A DNA stretch of 7,404 bases from Butyricicoccus sp. (GCA_020025755.1 JAHHRO010000068.1:1-7404), one strand, 5' to 3'. Shown: positions 1 through 5,994, numbered from the stretch's first letter. Translations and numbers: made by a program. The notes: generated by a model from the sequence alone, not told the origin.

Positions 1-11
1 TTTGCTCCAAT

Positions 12-44
12 AAAAAACAGCGAAAAGCCTTTTTCTACAAGCTG
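12..44 (-). terminator. Possible terminator of the trx-ccdA/tlpA operon
   Basis: Read on the minus strand, this is an imperfect hairpin. An outer CAGC/GCTG stem (41-44 with 18-21) and an inner GAAAA/TTTTC stem (31-35 with 22-26) are separated by a 5-nt bulge on one side. A run of six T follows on the minus strand (12-17). It lies about 50 bases past the stop codon of the CcdA-TlpA gene, so it could end that transcript together with the GC-rich hairpin at 45-68. The stem is weak, so the call is tentative. Confidence 0.45.
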
Positions 45-70
45 AAAGAGCCGCATCTGCGGCTCTTTTT
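45..70 (+). terminator. Intrinsic terminator, plus strand (gene lies before the window)
   Basis: A perfect 10-bp stem (45-54 with 59-68, GC-rich core GAGCCGC/GCGGCTC) closes a 4-nt loop and runs into a T stretch at 66-70 on the plus strand. This fits a Rho-independent terminator for a gene ending left of the window. Read on the minus strand, the same hairpin lies just downstream of the CcdA-TlpA stop codon and may help end that transcript as well, although no T run follows directly on that strand. Confidence 0.75.
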
Positions 71-95
71 CGGTTTGTCCAAAAAGATTTTCAGG

Positions 96-1442
96 TTACG
101 GGGTCGGGGGAGCTTCGCCTGCATCGCTGCTCTCCAAGGTCTCTGTGATGATGCTTTTCATGATATCCTTGGTCAGAGAACCGGAGACATAGCCATATAC
201 CTTACCCTCCTTGTTAATCATAAAGGTCGTGGGGAAGGAACGGATGTGATAGTTGCGGAACACCTCGCCGGTCTCGTCGAATACGATGGGGAAGGTGTAG
301 CCTTTATCCTTGATAAACTGGATCACCTGATCCTTGGGGATATCGTTGTTGAATGGATATTCGTCTGTGGAGGGATTGGCAACGCCGAGGAACACGACTT
401 CATCTTCATTGAGTCCATATTCCTTGTAAAGCTCCTCGATATGGGGCATTTCGATGAGACAGGGGTTGCACCATGTTGCCCAGAAGTTCAGGAAGACGAC
501 CTTGCCCTTATAGTCAGACAGGGTGTGTGGATTGCCCTGTGCATCGGTCAGGGTGAAGTCAAAGGCATCCTGCAACGCGTCTGCCGCAGGCTCCTTCTTT
601 TCGTCTGCCGGCTTTTCGGGATCTGTCTGCGGTGTGTCTGTGGCAGCCGGTGTTTGAGACGGCGCAGACGTTTCCACCTTTTGAGATACGGCGGACGTGC
701 TGCCTGCCGCGTAGCGGTTCAGATAGCCAGAGATGCTGTTCATAAATCCGGTGAAGGTCATCAGACCAATGAGGATCAAAAGTACACCGCTGATTTTTAC
801 CGTGTATCGCAGGATCTTCTGCTTTGTCTTAAAGAAGTTGAGTACCTGACTGGTAAATAGACCCAGCAGCAGGAATGGCAGGATAAAGCCCAAAGAGTAG
901 ACCGCTACAAGCAGATTGCCCTGCAAGGCATTTTTAGAACTGGATGCAAGAATGAGGACAGAGGACAGTGCAGGGCCTACGCAGGGCGTCCATGCAAAGC
1001 TGAAGGTGAAGCCCATCACAAAAGCGAGTGCAGGGTTGACCTCCTTGCCGCTCAGATCCAGATGGAATTTGCGCTCCTGCTGGAGAAACCGGAAGTTGAA
1101 GATGCCAAGCTGGAAGCAGCCAAGCAGCACGATGATGATACCGCCGATGCGTGTGAGCAGCAGTTGGTGCTCATTGAGGAATGTACCAAGGGCGGTAAAG
1201 GAAAGTCCGAGCAGGAAGAATGTGCAGCAGATGCCAAGGGTAAAGCATACGGTATGAAAGAATACTTTCTTGCGCTCATACAGGATTGTGCCATCCGGCT
1301 GGGTGTGCCTTGCGTTGCCTGCCAGATAGGAAATATAAATGGGGATGAGTGGCAGGATACAAGGGGATAAAAATGAGAACAGACCCTCTAAAAAGACAAA
1401 GAGGAAGCTGATATGTGTGGAAGTGCTTAAATTTGAAAACAT
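96..1442 (-). CDS. CcdA-type transmembrane thiol reductant carrier fused to a TlpA/ResA-like thioredoxin domain
   Basis: The 448-residue protein likely carries reducing power across the membrane and delivers it to thiols outside. Residues 12-235 form a polytopic membrane domain of the CcdA/DsbD-beta type, with the two family cysteines in SPCILP (C28) and TPCVGP (C154). A low-complexity Ala/Pro/Thr/Glu/Lys linker covers about residues 245-292. Residues 293-435 form a TlpA/ResA-like thioredoxin fold with the WCNPC redox motif (C325, C328) and a cis-proline loop SFPTT (P404). In known CcdA/DsbD systems, electrons pass from cytosolic thioredoxin through the membrane cysteines to an outer thioredoxin-like partner; here that partner is tethered. 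The ATG at 1442 has an upstream AGGGAGGA site, which sits next to the stop of the preceding thioredoxin gene (13-nt gap), so the two are co-transcribed. The final target (cytochrome c maturation, peroxide defence or general disulfide repair) is not evident. Confidence 0.93.
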   Translation of the reverse strand: MFSNLSTSTHISFLFVFLEGLFSFLSPCILPLIPIYISYLAGNARHTQPDGTILYERKKVFFHTVCFTLGICCTFFLLGLSFTALGTFLNEHQLLLTRIGGIIIVLLGCFQLGIFNFRFLQQERKFHLDLSGKEVNPALAFVMGFTFSFAWTPCVGPALSSVLILASSSKNALQGNLLVAVYSLGFILPFLLLGLFTSQVLNFFKTKQKILRYTVKISGVLLILIGLMTFTGFMNSISGYLNRYAAGSTSAVSQKVETSAPSQTPAATDTPQTDPEKPADEKKEPAADALQDAFDFTLTDAQGNPHTLSDYKGKVVFLNFWATWCNPCLIEMPHIEELYKEYGLNEDEVVFLGVANPSTDEYPFNNDIPKDQVIQFIKDKGYTFPIVFDETGEVFRNYHIRSFPTTFMINKEGKVYGYVSGSLTKDIMKSIITETLESSDAGEAPPTP

Positions 1443-1455
1443 AGTGTCCTCCCTC

Positions 1456-1773
1456 TTACAGATGCTGTGTGATCAGATTTTCGATAAAGTCCCTGCTTTT
1501 CAGTCCAGTCACCTTTTGCAGAACCGCATTGTTTTTCCAGAAAACAAGGGTGGGGACGCTCATGATCCCGAATTGAATGGCAAGCTCTGGGTTGTCATCA
1601 ACATTGATTTTTGCAATGGTAATTTTGGGATGGCTTTGGTCGATCGCCTCCAAGATCTGTGTGAGACTTTTGCATGGGGCACAAGTTGTTGCACCAAAGT
1701 CCAGAAGTACAAGTCCCTGCTGATTGTTCAATATATGTGTGGCATAAAGGTCAGTTTTGATGTCTACGATCAT
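1456..1773 (-). CDS. Thioredoxin-like protein with CAPC active site
   Basis: This 105-residue protein has no signal peptide and matches the length of bacterial thioredoxins. The redox motif is TTCAPCKS (C31, C34), the NVDDNPELA helix-strand segment follows, and the cis-proline lies in SVPT (P74). It likely works in the cytosol as a dithiol reductant and, by position, as the electron donor to the CcdA-TlpA fusion encoded immediately downstream. The active site is unusual: the classical WCGPC is replaced by TCAPC, so both the tryptophan before the first cysteine and the glycine between the cysteines are lost, which may shift redox potential or partner choice. The ATG at 1773 has a GGAGGA site (1781-1786) seven bases upstream. 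It is the first gene of a two-gene operon. I am sure of the fold, less sure of the partner. Confidence 0.92.
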   Translation of the reverse strand: MIVDIKTDLYATHILNNQQGLVLLDFGATTCAPCKSLTQILEAIDQSHPKITIAKINVDDNPELAIQFGIMSVPTLVFWKNNAVLQKVTGLKSRDFIENLITQHL

Positions 1774-1780
1774 AAAAAAT

Positions 1781-1786
1781 TCCTCC
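1781..1786 (-). promoter_or_regulatory. Ribosome binding site of the thioredoxin gene
   Basis: GGAGGA on the minus strand with a 7-nt spacer to the ATG at 1771-1773. It supports that start. Confidence 0.85.
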
Positions 1787-1852
1787 GATAAATATTCTGG
1801 TTTTGGACGGCTGGCATGATATTCCTATAAACATACTGGTGTAATAGGTTTC

Positions 1853-1881
1853 ATTATAACAGTTCATCAAGGGATTGACAA
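1853..1881 (-). promoter_or_regulatory. Sigma-A-type promoter of the trx-ccdA/tlpA operon
   Basis: On the minus strand, TTGTCA (1876-1881, 5/6 match to the -35 consensus) is followed after exactly 17 bases by a perfect TATAAT (1853-1858). Transcription would start near 1846, giving a leader of about 70 nt before the thioredoxin ATG. A short CCTAT/ATAGG inverted repeat in the leader is too weak to call a regulatory structure. Confidence 0.82.
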
Positions 1882-1901
1882 GATATTCGGGAACAAAAGA
1901 G

Positions 1902-1930
1902 TTGTAATATTTGATGGGTTGCAGTATTAT
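1902..1930 (+). promoter_or_regulatory. Promoter of the flavodoxin-like gene
   Basis: TTGTAA (1902-1907, 4/6) and TATTAT (1925-1930, 5/6) are separated by 17 bases on the plus strand. The start would be near 1937, leaving a leader of about 60 nt, A/T-rich throughout. It lies back to back with the minus-strand promoter, with about 20 bases between the two -35 boxes. Confidence 0.62.
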
Positions 1931-1996
1931 GGAAAAAGAGAGAAAACAAAAAAATTTTGATTTTAAGGAAATATTTTCGGAAAGGGAACATAAAAA

Positions 1997-2488
1997 ATGA
2001 AATATGCAATTGTTTTTCAGTCAATGACAGGAAATACGCGGATGCTTGCAGAGAAAATTCAGGAGATTTTGCCCGAAGCAGACTGCGTTTATTTTGGAGA
2101 ACCGAATGAAGCTGCACTGCAGGCAGAGCTTCTATATTGCGGCTTTTGGACGGACAAGGGAACCTGCCCAGATGAGATGGTAAGATTTTTGAAAATGGTA
2201 CACGATCGCGCAGTATTTTTGTTTGGCACAGCTGGGTTTGGGGCAGACACCGCTTATTTCGATCAGGTTCTGTCCGCAGTGCGTCAAAATCTGGATGACA
2301 CTGTGCAGATCACGGGAACGTATATGTGTCAGGGCAAGATGCCTGCGATCGTTCGGCAGGGGTATGAAAAAATGGAGGACTCCCCCAAAAAGCAGCTGCT
2401 GATGGAAAATTTTGATATGGCACTACAGCACCCAAATGCAGCTGATCTGCAGGCACTGTCGGCGTGCATTTTGCAGCAAAACGCATAG
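1997..2488 (+). CDS. Flavodoxin-like protein
   Basis: This 163-residue protein has the flavodoxin fold signature. The N-terminal strand MKYAIVFQ leads into the FMN phosphate-binding loop SMTGNT (residues 9-14). GFWTDKG (49-55) and the GTAGFGAD segment (78-85) match the positions of the flavin ring-binding loops, and a conserved-looking GTYMCQGKMP follows (107-116). It has no signal peptide, so it should act in the cytosol as an FMN-binding electron carrier or FMN-dependent reductase. The family type recalls short flavodoxin-like proteins of anaerobic Firmicutes, including the group called BilS in bilirubin reduction operons. No bilR-like reductase is present here, so I give no symbol. The ATG at 1997 has a GGAAAGGGA site about nine bases upstream. 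It is transcribed away from the thioredoxin operon and is probably monocistronic, since a separate promoter precedes pyrK. Confidence 0.85.
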   Translation: MKYAIVFQSMTGNTRMLAEKIQEILPEADCVYFGEPNEAALQAELLYCGFWTDKGTCPDEMVRFLKMVHDRAVFLFGTAGFGADTAYFDQVLSAVRQNLDDTVQITGTYMCQGKMPAIVRQGYEKMEDSPKKQLLMENFDMALQHPNAADLQALSACILQQNA

Positions 2489-2539
2489 CACAGCTATATG
2501 GCGCAGAGACGGGCAGGTGCAAACTAGAAAGTCCGCTGC

Positions 2540-2568
2540 TTGCCTTTTCGGGCATTTTCAGATACAAT
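2540..2568 (+). promoter_or_regulatory. Promoter of the pyrK-pyrD operon
   Basis: TTGCCT (2540-2545, 4/6) and TACAAT (2563-2568, 5/6) have a 17-base spacer. A start near 2575 leaves a leader of only about 33 nt before pyrK, too short for a PyrR-type attenuator, so control of this operon, if any, must act elsewhere. Confidence 0.6.
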
Positions 2569-2593
2569 AAAAGCAAAGGATTTTGTGTTTTTC

Positions 2594-2600
2594 AAGGAGG
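2594..2600 (+). promoter_or_regulatory. Ribosome binding site that fixes the pyrK start
   Basis: AAGGAGG lies 7 bases before the ATG at 2608. An in-frame ATG at 2464 lies inside the flavodoxin gene, lacks such a site, and would add a non-family extension, so 2608 is the start. Confidence 0.9.
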
Positions 2601-2607
2601 ATACAGC

Positions 2608-3381
2608 ATGGCAACTCAGGAGATTTGTCGCGTTGTCAGCAATACAGAGGTCGGAACCGGACTCTTTGCGCTGACGATGGAAGCACCGGTTTTGTGTGCG
2701 CAGGCACAGCCCGGTCAATTTGTTCATATCACTTGCGGAGAGGGGAACCTGCTGCGCCGCCCGATCTCGATCTGTGATGTGCAGGATGATAAAATGGTCG
2801 TCGTATTTCAGGTCAAGGGGGACGGTACAGCATGGCTGGCAAAGCGTCGCGAGGGAGATACCCTTGATGTGCTGGGTACATTGGGGCAGGGCTTTCAGAT
2901 GGAGCAGCTGGGGGCACGTCCGGTCTTTATCGGCGGCGGCATCGGTGTTCCGCCCATGCTGATGACCCTGCGTGCAGCCAAGGAAAATGGTGCACAGCCT
3001 GAGGCGATCTTGGGCTTCCGCAGTAAAAATATGGTCATTCTGGAGGATGCGTTCCGTGCGCTTGCAGAAACCCATATCTGTACCGATGATGGAAGCTATG
3101 GTGTGCCGGGATTTGTAACGGATATCCTCAAGATGCACGCACATGAATTCACCTCGATCTGTGCCTGCGGCCCCAAACCCATGCTGCGTGCGATCGCGCA
3201 GATCGCGGAGGAGCAGAACATCCCGTGTCAGGTTTCGATGGAGGAACGCATGGGATGCGGTATCGGTGCATGCCTTGTATGTGCATGCGAACTGAAACTG
3301 CGCGATGGCGAAGAAGGTGTAAGATATGGCCATGTATGCAAGGACGGGCCGGTATTTGACAGCAAGGAGGTCGTTTGGTAA
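2608..3381 (+). CDS. pyrK: Dihydroorotate dehydrogenase B, electron transfer subunit PyrK
   Basis: This 257-residue protein is the FAD and [2Fe-2S] subunit that passes electrons from the PyrD active site to NAD+ in pyrimidine synthesis. An N-terminal ferredoxin-reductase-like barrel carries the flavin motif RRPISICD (residues 50-57). The NAD-binding domain has GGGIGVPPM (109-117) and CACGPKPM (185-192). The C-terminal cluster region has C217, C222, C225 in the CX4CX2C pattern and a fourth cysteine at C244; an extra cysteine, C227, lies close by. The length fits the family. Its stop codon shares one base with the pyrD start (TAATG), so the two subunits are translationally coupled. The start at 2608 is chosen for its AAGGAGG site and because homology-like sequence begins there. 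Identification is firm from motifs and the adjacent pyrD. Confidence 0.96.
   Translation: MATQEICRVVSNTEVGTGLFALTMEAPVLCAQAQPGQFVHITCGEGNLLRRPISICDVQDDKMVVVFQVKGDGTAWLAKRREGDTLDVLGTLGQGFQMEQLGARPVFIGGGIGVPPMLMTLRAAKENGAQPEAILGFRSKNMVILEDAFRALAETHICTDDGSYGVPGFVTDILKMHAHEFTSICACGPKPMLRAIAQIAEEQNIPCQVSMEERMGCGIGACLVCACELKLRDGEEGVRYGHVCKDGPVFDSKEVVW
3364..3370 (+). promoter_or_regulatory. Ribosome binding site of pyrD inside the pyrK 3' end
   Basis: AAGGAGG lies 10 bases before the ATG at 3381. A TTG at 3375, in the same frame, is only 4 bases away, which is too close, so the ATG is preferred. Confidence 0.8.
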
Positions 3382-4286
3382 TGGATCTGCGCGTAAATAT
3401 TTGTGGGGTAGAGCTGAAAAACCCCATCACAACGGCCTCAGGTACCTTTGGCTTTGGACATGAGTATGGAGAATTTTTCAATCTGTCCATGCTGGGCGGC
3501 GTTGGCGTCAAGGGCTTGACCCCGACCGAGCGTCTGGGCAATCCGGCACCGCGCATTGCAGAAACTCCAATGGGTATCCTCAACTGTGTCGGCTTGCAAA
3601 ACCCTGGCATTGATCGTTTTATTGAGGAGCAGATCCCGTTCCTGCGCCAGTATGATACCAAGATCATCGCCAATGTATCGGGCAATACCGTAGAGGAATA
3701 CTGCGGCATGATCGAAAAGATCTCTGATGCCGATGTAGACCTCATTGAAATGAATATTTCCTGCCCAAATGTAAAGTGCGGCGGTATGGCATTCGGCACA
3801 CAGCCGAAAATGGTCGAGGAAGTTGTGTCTGCGGCAAAACGCTATGCGAAAAAGCCGCTGATCGTAAAACTCAGCCCAAATGTGACCGATATTGCAGAGA
3901 TCGCACGCGTGGCGGTGGATTCGGGTGCAGATGCTCTGAGCCTCATCAATACCCTGCTCGGGATGCGTATTGATGTGGACAGCCGCAAGCCGATCCTGTC
4001 CAACGTGATGGGCGGTATGTCCGGCCCTGCTGTGCTTCCGATCGCTGTTCGTATGGTATATCAGGTGCGTCAGGCGGTCGATGTGCCGATCATCGGCATG
4101 GGGGGTATCCGCACAGGACGCGATATCGTGGAGATGATGCTGGCAGGTGCGGACGCGATCGCGATCGGAACGGCAATGTTTGCAGATCCGATGGCACCGG
4201 TCAAGGCACTGGATGAACTCAAGGCATATATGCAGCAGCATGGCATTGAGAAGGTGACCGAACTGACAGGAGCTGTGCAGCTATGA
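3381..4286 (+). CDS. pyrD: Dihydroorotate dehydrogenase B, catalytic subunit PyrD (class 1B)
   Basis: This 301-residue FMN enzyme oxidises dihydroorotate to orotate, the fourth step of UMP synthesis, in the cytosol. It has a TIM-barrel layout: NPITTASGTFG (residues 14-24), VGVKGLTPTERLGNPAPR (41-58), NCVGLQNPG (68-76), the active-site strand NISCPNVKCGG (125-135) with the class 1 catalytic cysteine C128, KLSPN (163-167), GGMSGPA (211-217), and the FMN phosphate loops GMGGI (239-243) and AIGTAMF (261-267). A cysteine rather than serine base and the adjacent PyrK place it in class 1B, the heterotetramer that uses NAD+. It starts by overlapping the pyrK stop, and its own stop overlaps the next start as ATGA (4283-4286), so all three genes are translated in series. 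The upstream TTG at 3375 would add only two residues. Confidence 0.97.
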   Translation: MDLRVNICGVELKNPITTASGTFGFGHEYGEFFNLSMLGGVGVKGLTPTERLGNPAPRIAETPMGILNCVGLQNPGIDRFIEEQIPFLRQYDTKIIANVSGNTVEEYCGMIEKISDADVDLIEMNISCPNVKCGGMAFGTQPKMVEEVVSAAKRYAKKPLIVKLSPNVTDIAEIARVAVDSGADALSLINTLLGMRIDVDSRKPILSNVMGGMSGPAVLPIAVRMVYQVRQAVDVPIIGMGGIRTGRDIVEMMLAGADAIAIGTAMFADPMAPVKALDELKAYMQQHGIEKVTELTGAVQL

Positions 4287-5476
4287 CAACGGTTTATCTC
4301 ATTCGTCATGCCGAGGCGGAGGGTAATGTATACCGCCGCTGTCATGGACAGTATGACAGCCTGCTGACCGAGCGGGCACCGGCACAGCTGGAATGTTTGA
4401 CGGAGCGTTTTTCTGATGTGCCGCTTGATGCAATCTATGCGTCGGACTTATATCGTGCACGCCATACAGCAAAGGCGATTGCAGACCGGAAGGGCATGAA
4501 AGTTCGCGTGCGCAAGGTGCTGCGCGAGATCGACATGGGCGATTGGGAGGATTGGGCTTGGGCAGTGCTCCCATATTGTGCGCCGGAATTGTATGCCAAG
4601 TGGCAGACACGCCCTTGGGAGTGTCACATTCCCAATGGGGAGAGTGTCATCGAAGCAGGCGACCGTGTGCTGGCTGGGATTTTGAAGCTGGCGCAGGAAT
4701 GGGATGGGAAAACCATTGCGGTTGTCAGCCACGGGTCTGCGATCCGCTCCATTTTATGCCGTGTATTGGGATATGAACCGGAACAGATCGGGGAGATCGG
4801 ATGGGGAGACAATACCTGTGTAGCAAAGTTTGAGATCACAGAGGGTAAGGTCGACCCCCTCTATTGGAATGATGCTTCCCATCTGCCTGAGGAGCTTTCA
4901 ACCTTTGCAAAGATCGGTTGGGTCAATTGTTATGGAACTCCGATGAGTGTACAGGCTTGGTATCGTCCCTACGATCCCAAGAATCAGGCAGACAGAGACC
5001 TGCTGCTGACCTTTGCACGCGATCTGTACAAGAATGCATACGGTTCTACAGAAATGCTTGATGAAGCGGCATGGCTTGCGGAGACTGACCGCATGGTGGA
5101 AAAATGCGAGCGGGCGGTCACCATTGGCATGGTGGAGGAGGAGCCGGTCGCACTCGTCAGAATGAATGTATGTGACGAGAGTGAACCGGATGTCGGGATG
5201 GTCGGCTCGTTTGTCCTGCGCGATGCGTACCGCGGTACCGGTATGAGTGGTCAGATTCTGGGGCAGGCGATCTCGGTATATCGTGAACTGGGCAAGTCCT
5301 ATTTGTGCGCGTGTGTGGCAGAGCATAATGTGCGTGCGCAAGGCTTTTATCAGAAGTATGGCTTCGTAAATCAGGGTGAAGTACACAAGCCGGAGGGCAT
5401 CCACTATAAGATGATGAAAAAAATCAAGGTGGAGACCCTTGCGGAAGAAAAAGATGATTTTATCATAGAAGATTAA
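4283..5476 (+). CDS. Histidine phosphatase-GNAT acetyltransferase fusion protein
   Basis: This 397-residue two-domain protein has no signal peptide. Residues 1-200 form a histidine phosphatase (phosphoglycerate mutase-like) domain: the nucleophile motif LIRHAEAEGN (R8, H9), SDLYRARHTA (54-63) with a phosphate-pocket arginine, REIDMGDWE (81-89) with the likely acid E82, and VVSHGSAIR (147-155) with the second catalytic histidine H150. Residues 220-380 form a GNAT domain with an acyl-CoA loop RGTGMSG (317-323) and the downstream motif EHNVRAQGFYQKYGF (347-361). All phosphatase catalytic residues are present, so it is probably active. The phosphoester hydrolysed and the amine acetylated cannot be told. 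It is coupled to pyrD by an ATGA overlap, with AGGAG about 10 bases upstream. A role in nucleotide or cofactor housekeeping is guesswork from position. The acidic tail EEKDDFIIED is not part of either domain. Confidence 0.9.
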   Translation: MTTVYLIRHAEAEGNVYRRCHGQYDSLLTERAPAQLECLTERFSDVPLDAIYASDLYRARHTAKAIADRKGMKVRVRKVLREIDMGDWEDWAWAVLPYCAPELYAKWQTRPWECHIPNGESVIEAGDRVLAGILKLAQEWDGKTIAVVSHGSAIRSILCRVLGYEPEQIGEIGWGDNTCVAKFEITEGKVDPLYWNDASHLPEELSTFAKIGWVNCYGTPMSVQAWYRPYDPKNQADRDLLLTFARDLYKNAYGSTEMLDEAAWLAETDRMVEKCERAVTIGMVEEEPVALVRMNVCDESEPDVGMVGSFVLRDAYRGTGMSGQILGQAISVYRELGKSYLCACVAEHNVRAQGFYQKYGFVNQGEVHKPEGIHYKMMKKIKVETLAEEKDDFIIED

Positions 5477-5503
5477 AGTATATTTGCACATAAGGAGTAT
5501 ATT

Positions 5504-5917
5504 ATGAAAAAGTCGATTCGTTTTCTGCTGATGCTTGGTTTGAGCGTGGTATGCAGTGTGCTGACTTTTGTGATCACTTCTTTTACAGATACGCTGAGTG
5601 AGGAAATCGTATTTTCTCGCATCCGTAATATCATGAGCGCGGATAAAGGTCAAATAACTGTATTGCCTGATGGAGAAGTGATACAATATCGTGCAGATCA
5701 GGGCGATATCGTTGATGTCACTTTATTCTATGATGGCAGAACACGTTATGAGTATTATTGCTGCGATACAGAAAAAATTTATTCTTTTTATGATGATCGA
5801 ATCAATATTGATATTGATTCGATGAATACAAATGTGCAGAGCATTGAAATGGAAGTGTTTGATGCAGCGGCATACAGGAAACGGCATAAAAAGACAGAAA
5901 GAAATGATTTTATCTGA
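5504..5917 (+). CDS. Small membrane-anchored or exported protein of unknown function
   Basis: I do not recognise this 137-residue protein. Residues 2-6 are basic (KKSIR) and are followed by a hydrophobic stretch (7-27), either an uncleaved membrane anchor or a signal peptide. The LSVVC at 13-17 is a poor lipobox, so a lipoprotein is unlikely. The rest (28-137) is polar, rich in Asp, Tyr and Ile, predicted by eye to be mainly beta strand (QITVLPDGEVIQYRADQ, VDVTLFYDG), ending in a basic tail (RKRHKKTERND), and would lie outside the cell. A clear AAGGAG site sits 6-7 bases before the ATG at 5504. It lies 27 bases after the phosphatase-GNAT gene and just before a strong terminator, so it is the last gene of the pyr operon. 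Its base use is visibly more A/T-rich than pyrK and pyrD, and it contains a perfect inverted repeat. Confidence 0.8.
   Translation: MKKSIRFLLMLGLSVVCSVLTFVITSFTDTLSEEIVFSRIRNIMSADKGQITVLPDGEVIQYRADQGDIVDVTLFYDGRTRYEYYCCDTEKIYSFYDDRINIDIDSMNTNVQSIEMEVFDAAAYRKRHKKTERNDFI
5796..5823. repeat. Perfect 12-bp inverted repeat inside the unknown gene
   Basis: ATCGAATCAATA (5796-5807) and its exact reverse complement (5812-5823) flank the 4-nt spacer TTGA. The core is built from ATCAAT followed by two ATTGAT units, and it encodes the Ile/Asp/Asn run INIDIDS. It lies about 95 bases before the stop codon and has no T tract, so it is not a terminator. Confidence 0.85.
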
Positions 5918-5927
5918 GAAAATGAAA

Positions 5928-5965
5928 AATGCGTGGTACCATTGATGTATCACGCATTCTTTTTT
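5928..5965 (+). terminator. Terminator of the pyrK-pyrD operon
   Basis: An 8-bp stem AATGCGTG/CACGCATT (5928-5935 with 5951-5958) extends inward by four more pairs, one of them G-U (5936-5939 with 5947-5950), closing a 7-nt loop. C then a T run (5960-5965) follows. It begins 10 bases after the stop of the unknown gene, so it closes the operon. Confidence 0.88.
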
Positions 5966-5979
5966 CACTTGTTTTATTT

Positions 5980-5986
5980 GGGAGGG
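5980..5986 (+). promoter_or_regulatory. Ribosome binding site that fixes the acetyltransferase start
   Basis: GGGAGGG lies 8 bases before the ATG at 5995. An in-frame upstream ATG at 5929 lies inside the preceding terminator hairpin and is rejected. Confidence 0.8.
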
Positions 5987-5994
5987 CACTGGCA

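Noticed and set aside
75..1370. Several plus-strand open frames opposite the CcdA-TlpA gene, the longest about 260 codons
   Set aside because: They lie antisense to a gene with clear family motifs, have no ribosome sites, and give low-complexity Cys/Arg/Leu-rich peptides with no family signs.
2513..2560. Possible terminator between the flavodoxin gene and pyrK
   Set aside because: The best stem (2513-2520 with 2537-2544) needs three G-U pairs and is followed by only TTTT. It is too weak to call.
2464..2607. N-terminal extension of PyrK from an ATG at 2464
   Set aside because: It overlaps the flavodoxin gene, crosses a promoter, lacks a ribosome site and adds non-family residues. The AAGGAGG before 2608 decides the start.
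5504..5560. Lipoprotein signal in the unknown protein
   Set aside because: LSVVC has Val, not Gly, Ala or Ser, just before the cysteine, so the lipobox is poor.
3438..5686. Long minus-strand open frames opposite pyrD and the phosphatase-GNAT gene
   Set aside because: They are antisense shadows rich in His, Arg and Cys, without ribosome sites, facing genes identified by catalytic motifs.
5929..5994. Upstream start for the RimJ-like acetyltransferase
   Set aside because: The ATG at 5929 sits inside the terminator hairpin, and the extra residues are not part of the family. GGGAGGG before 5995 fits better.
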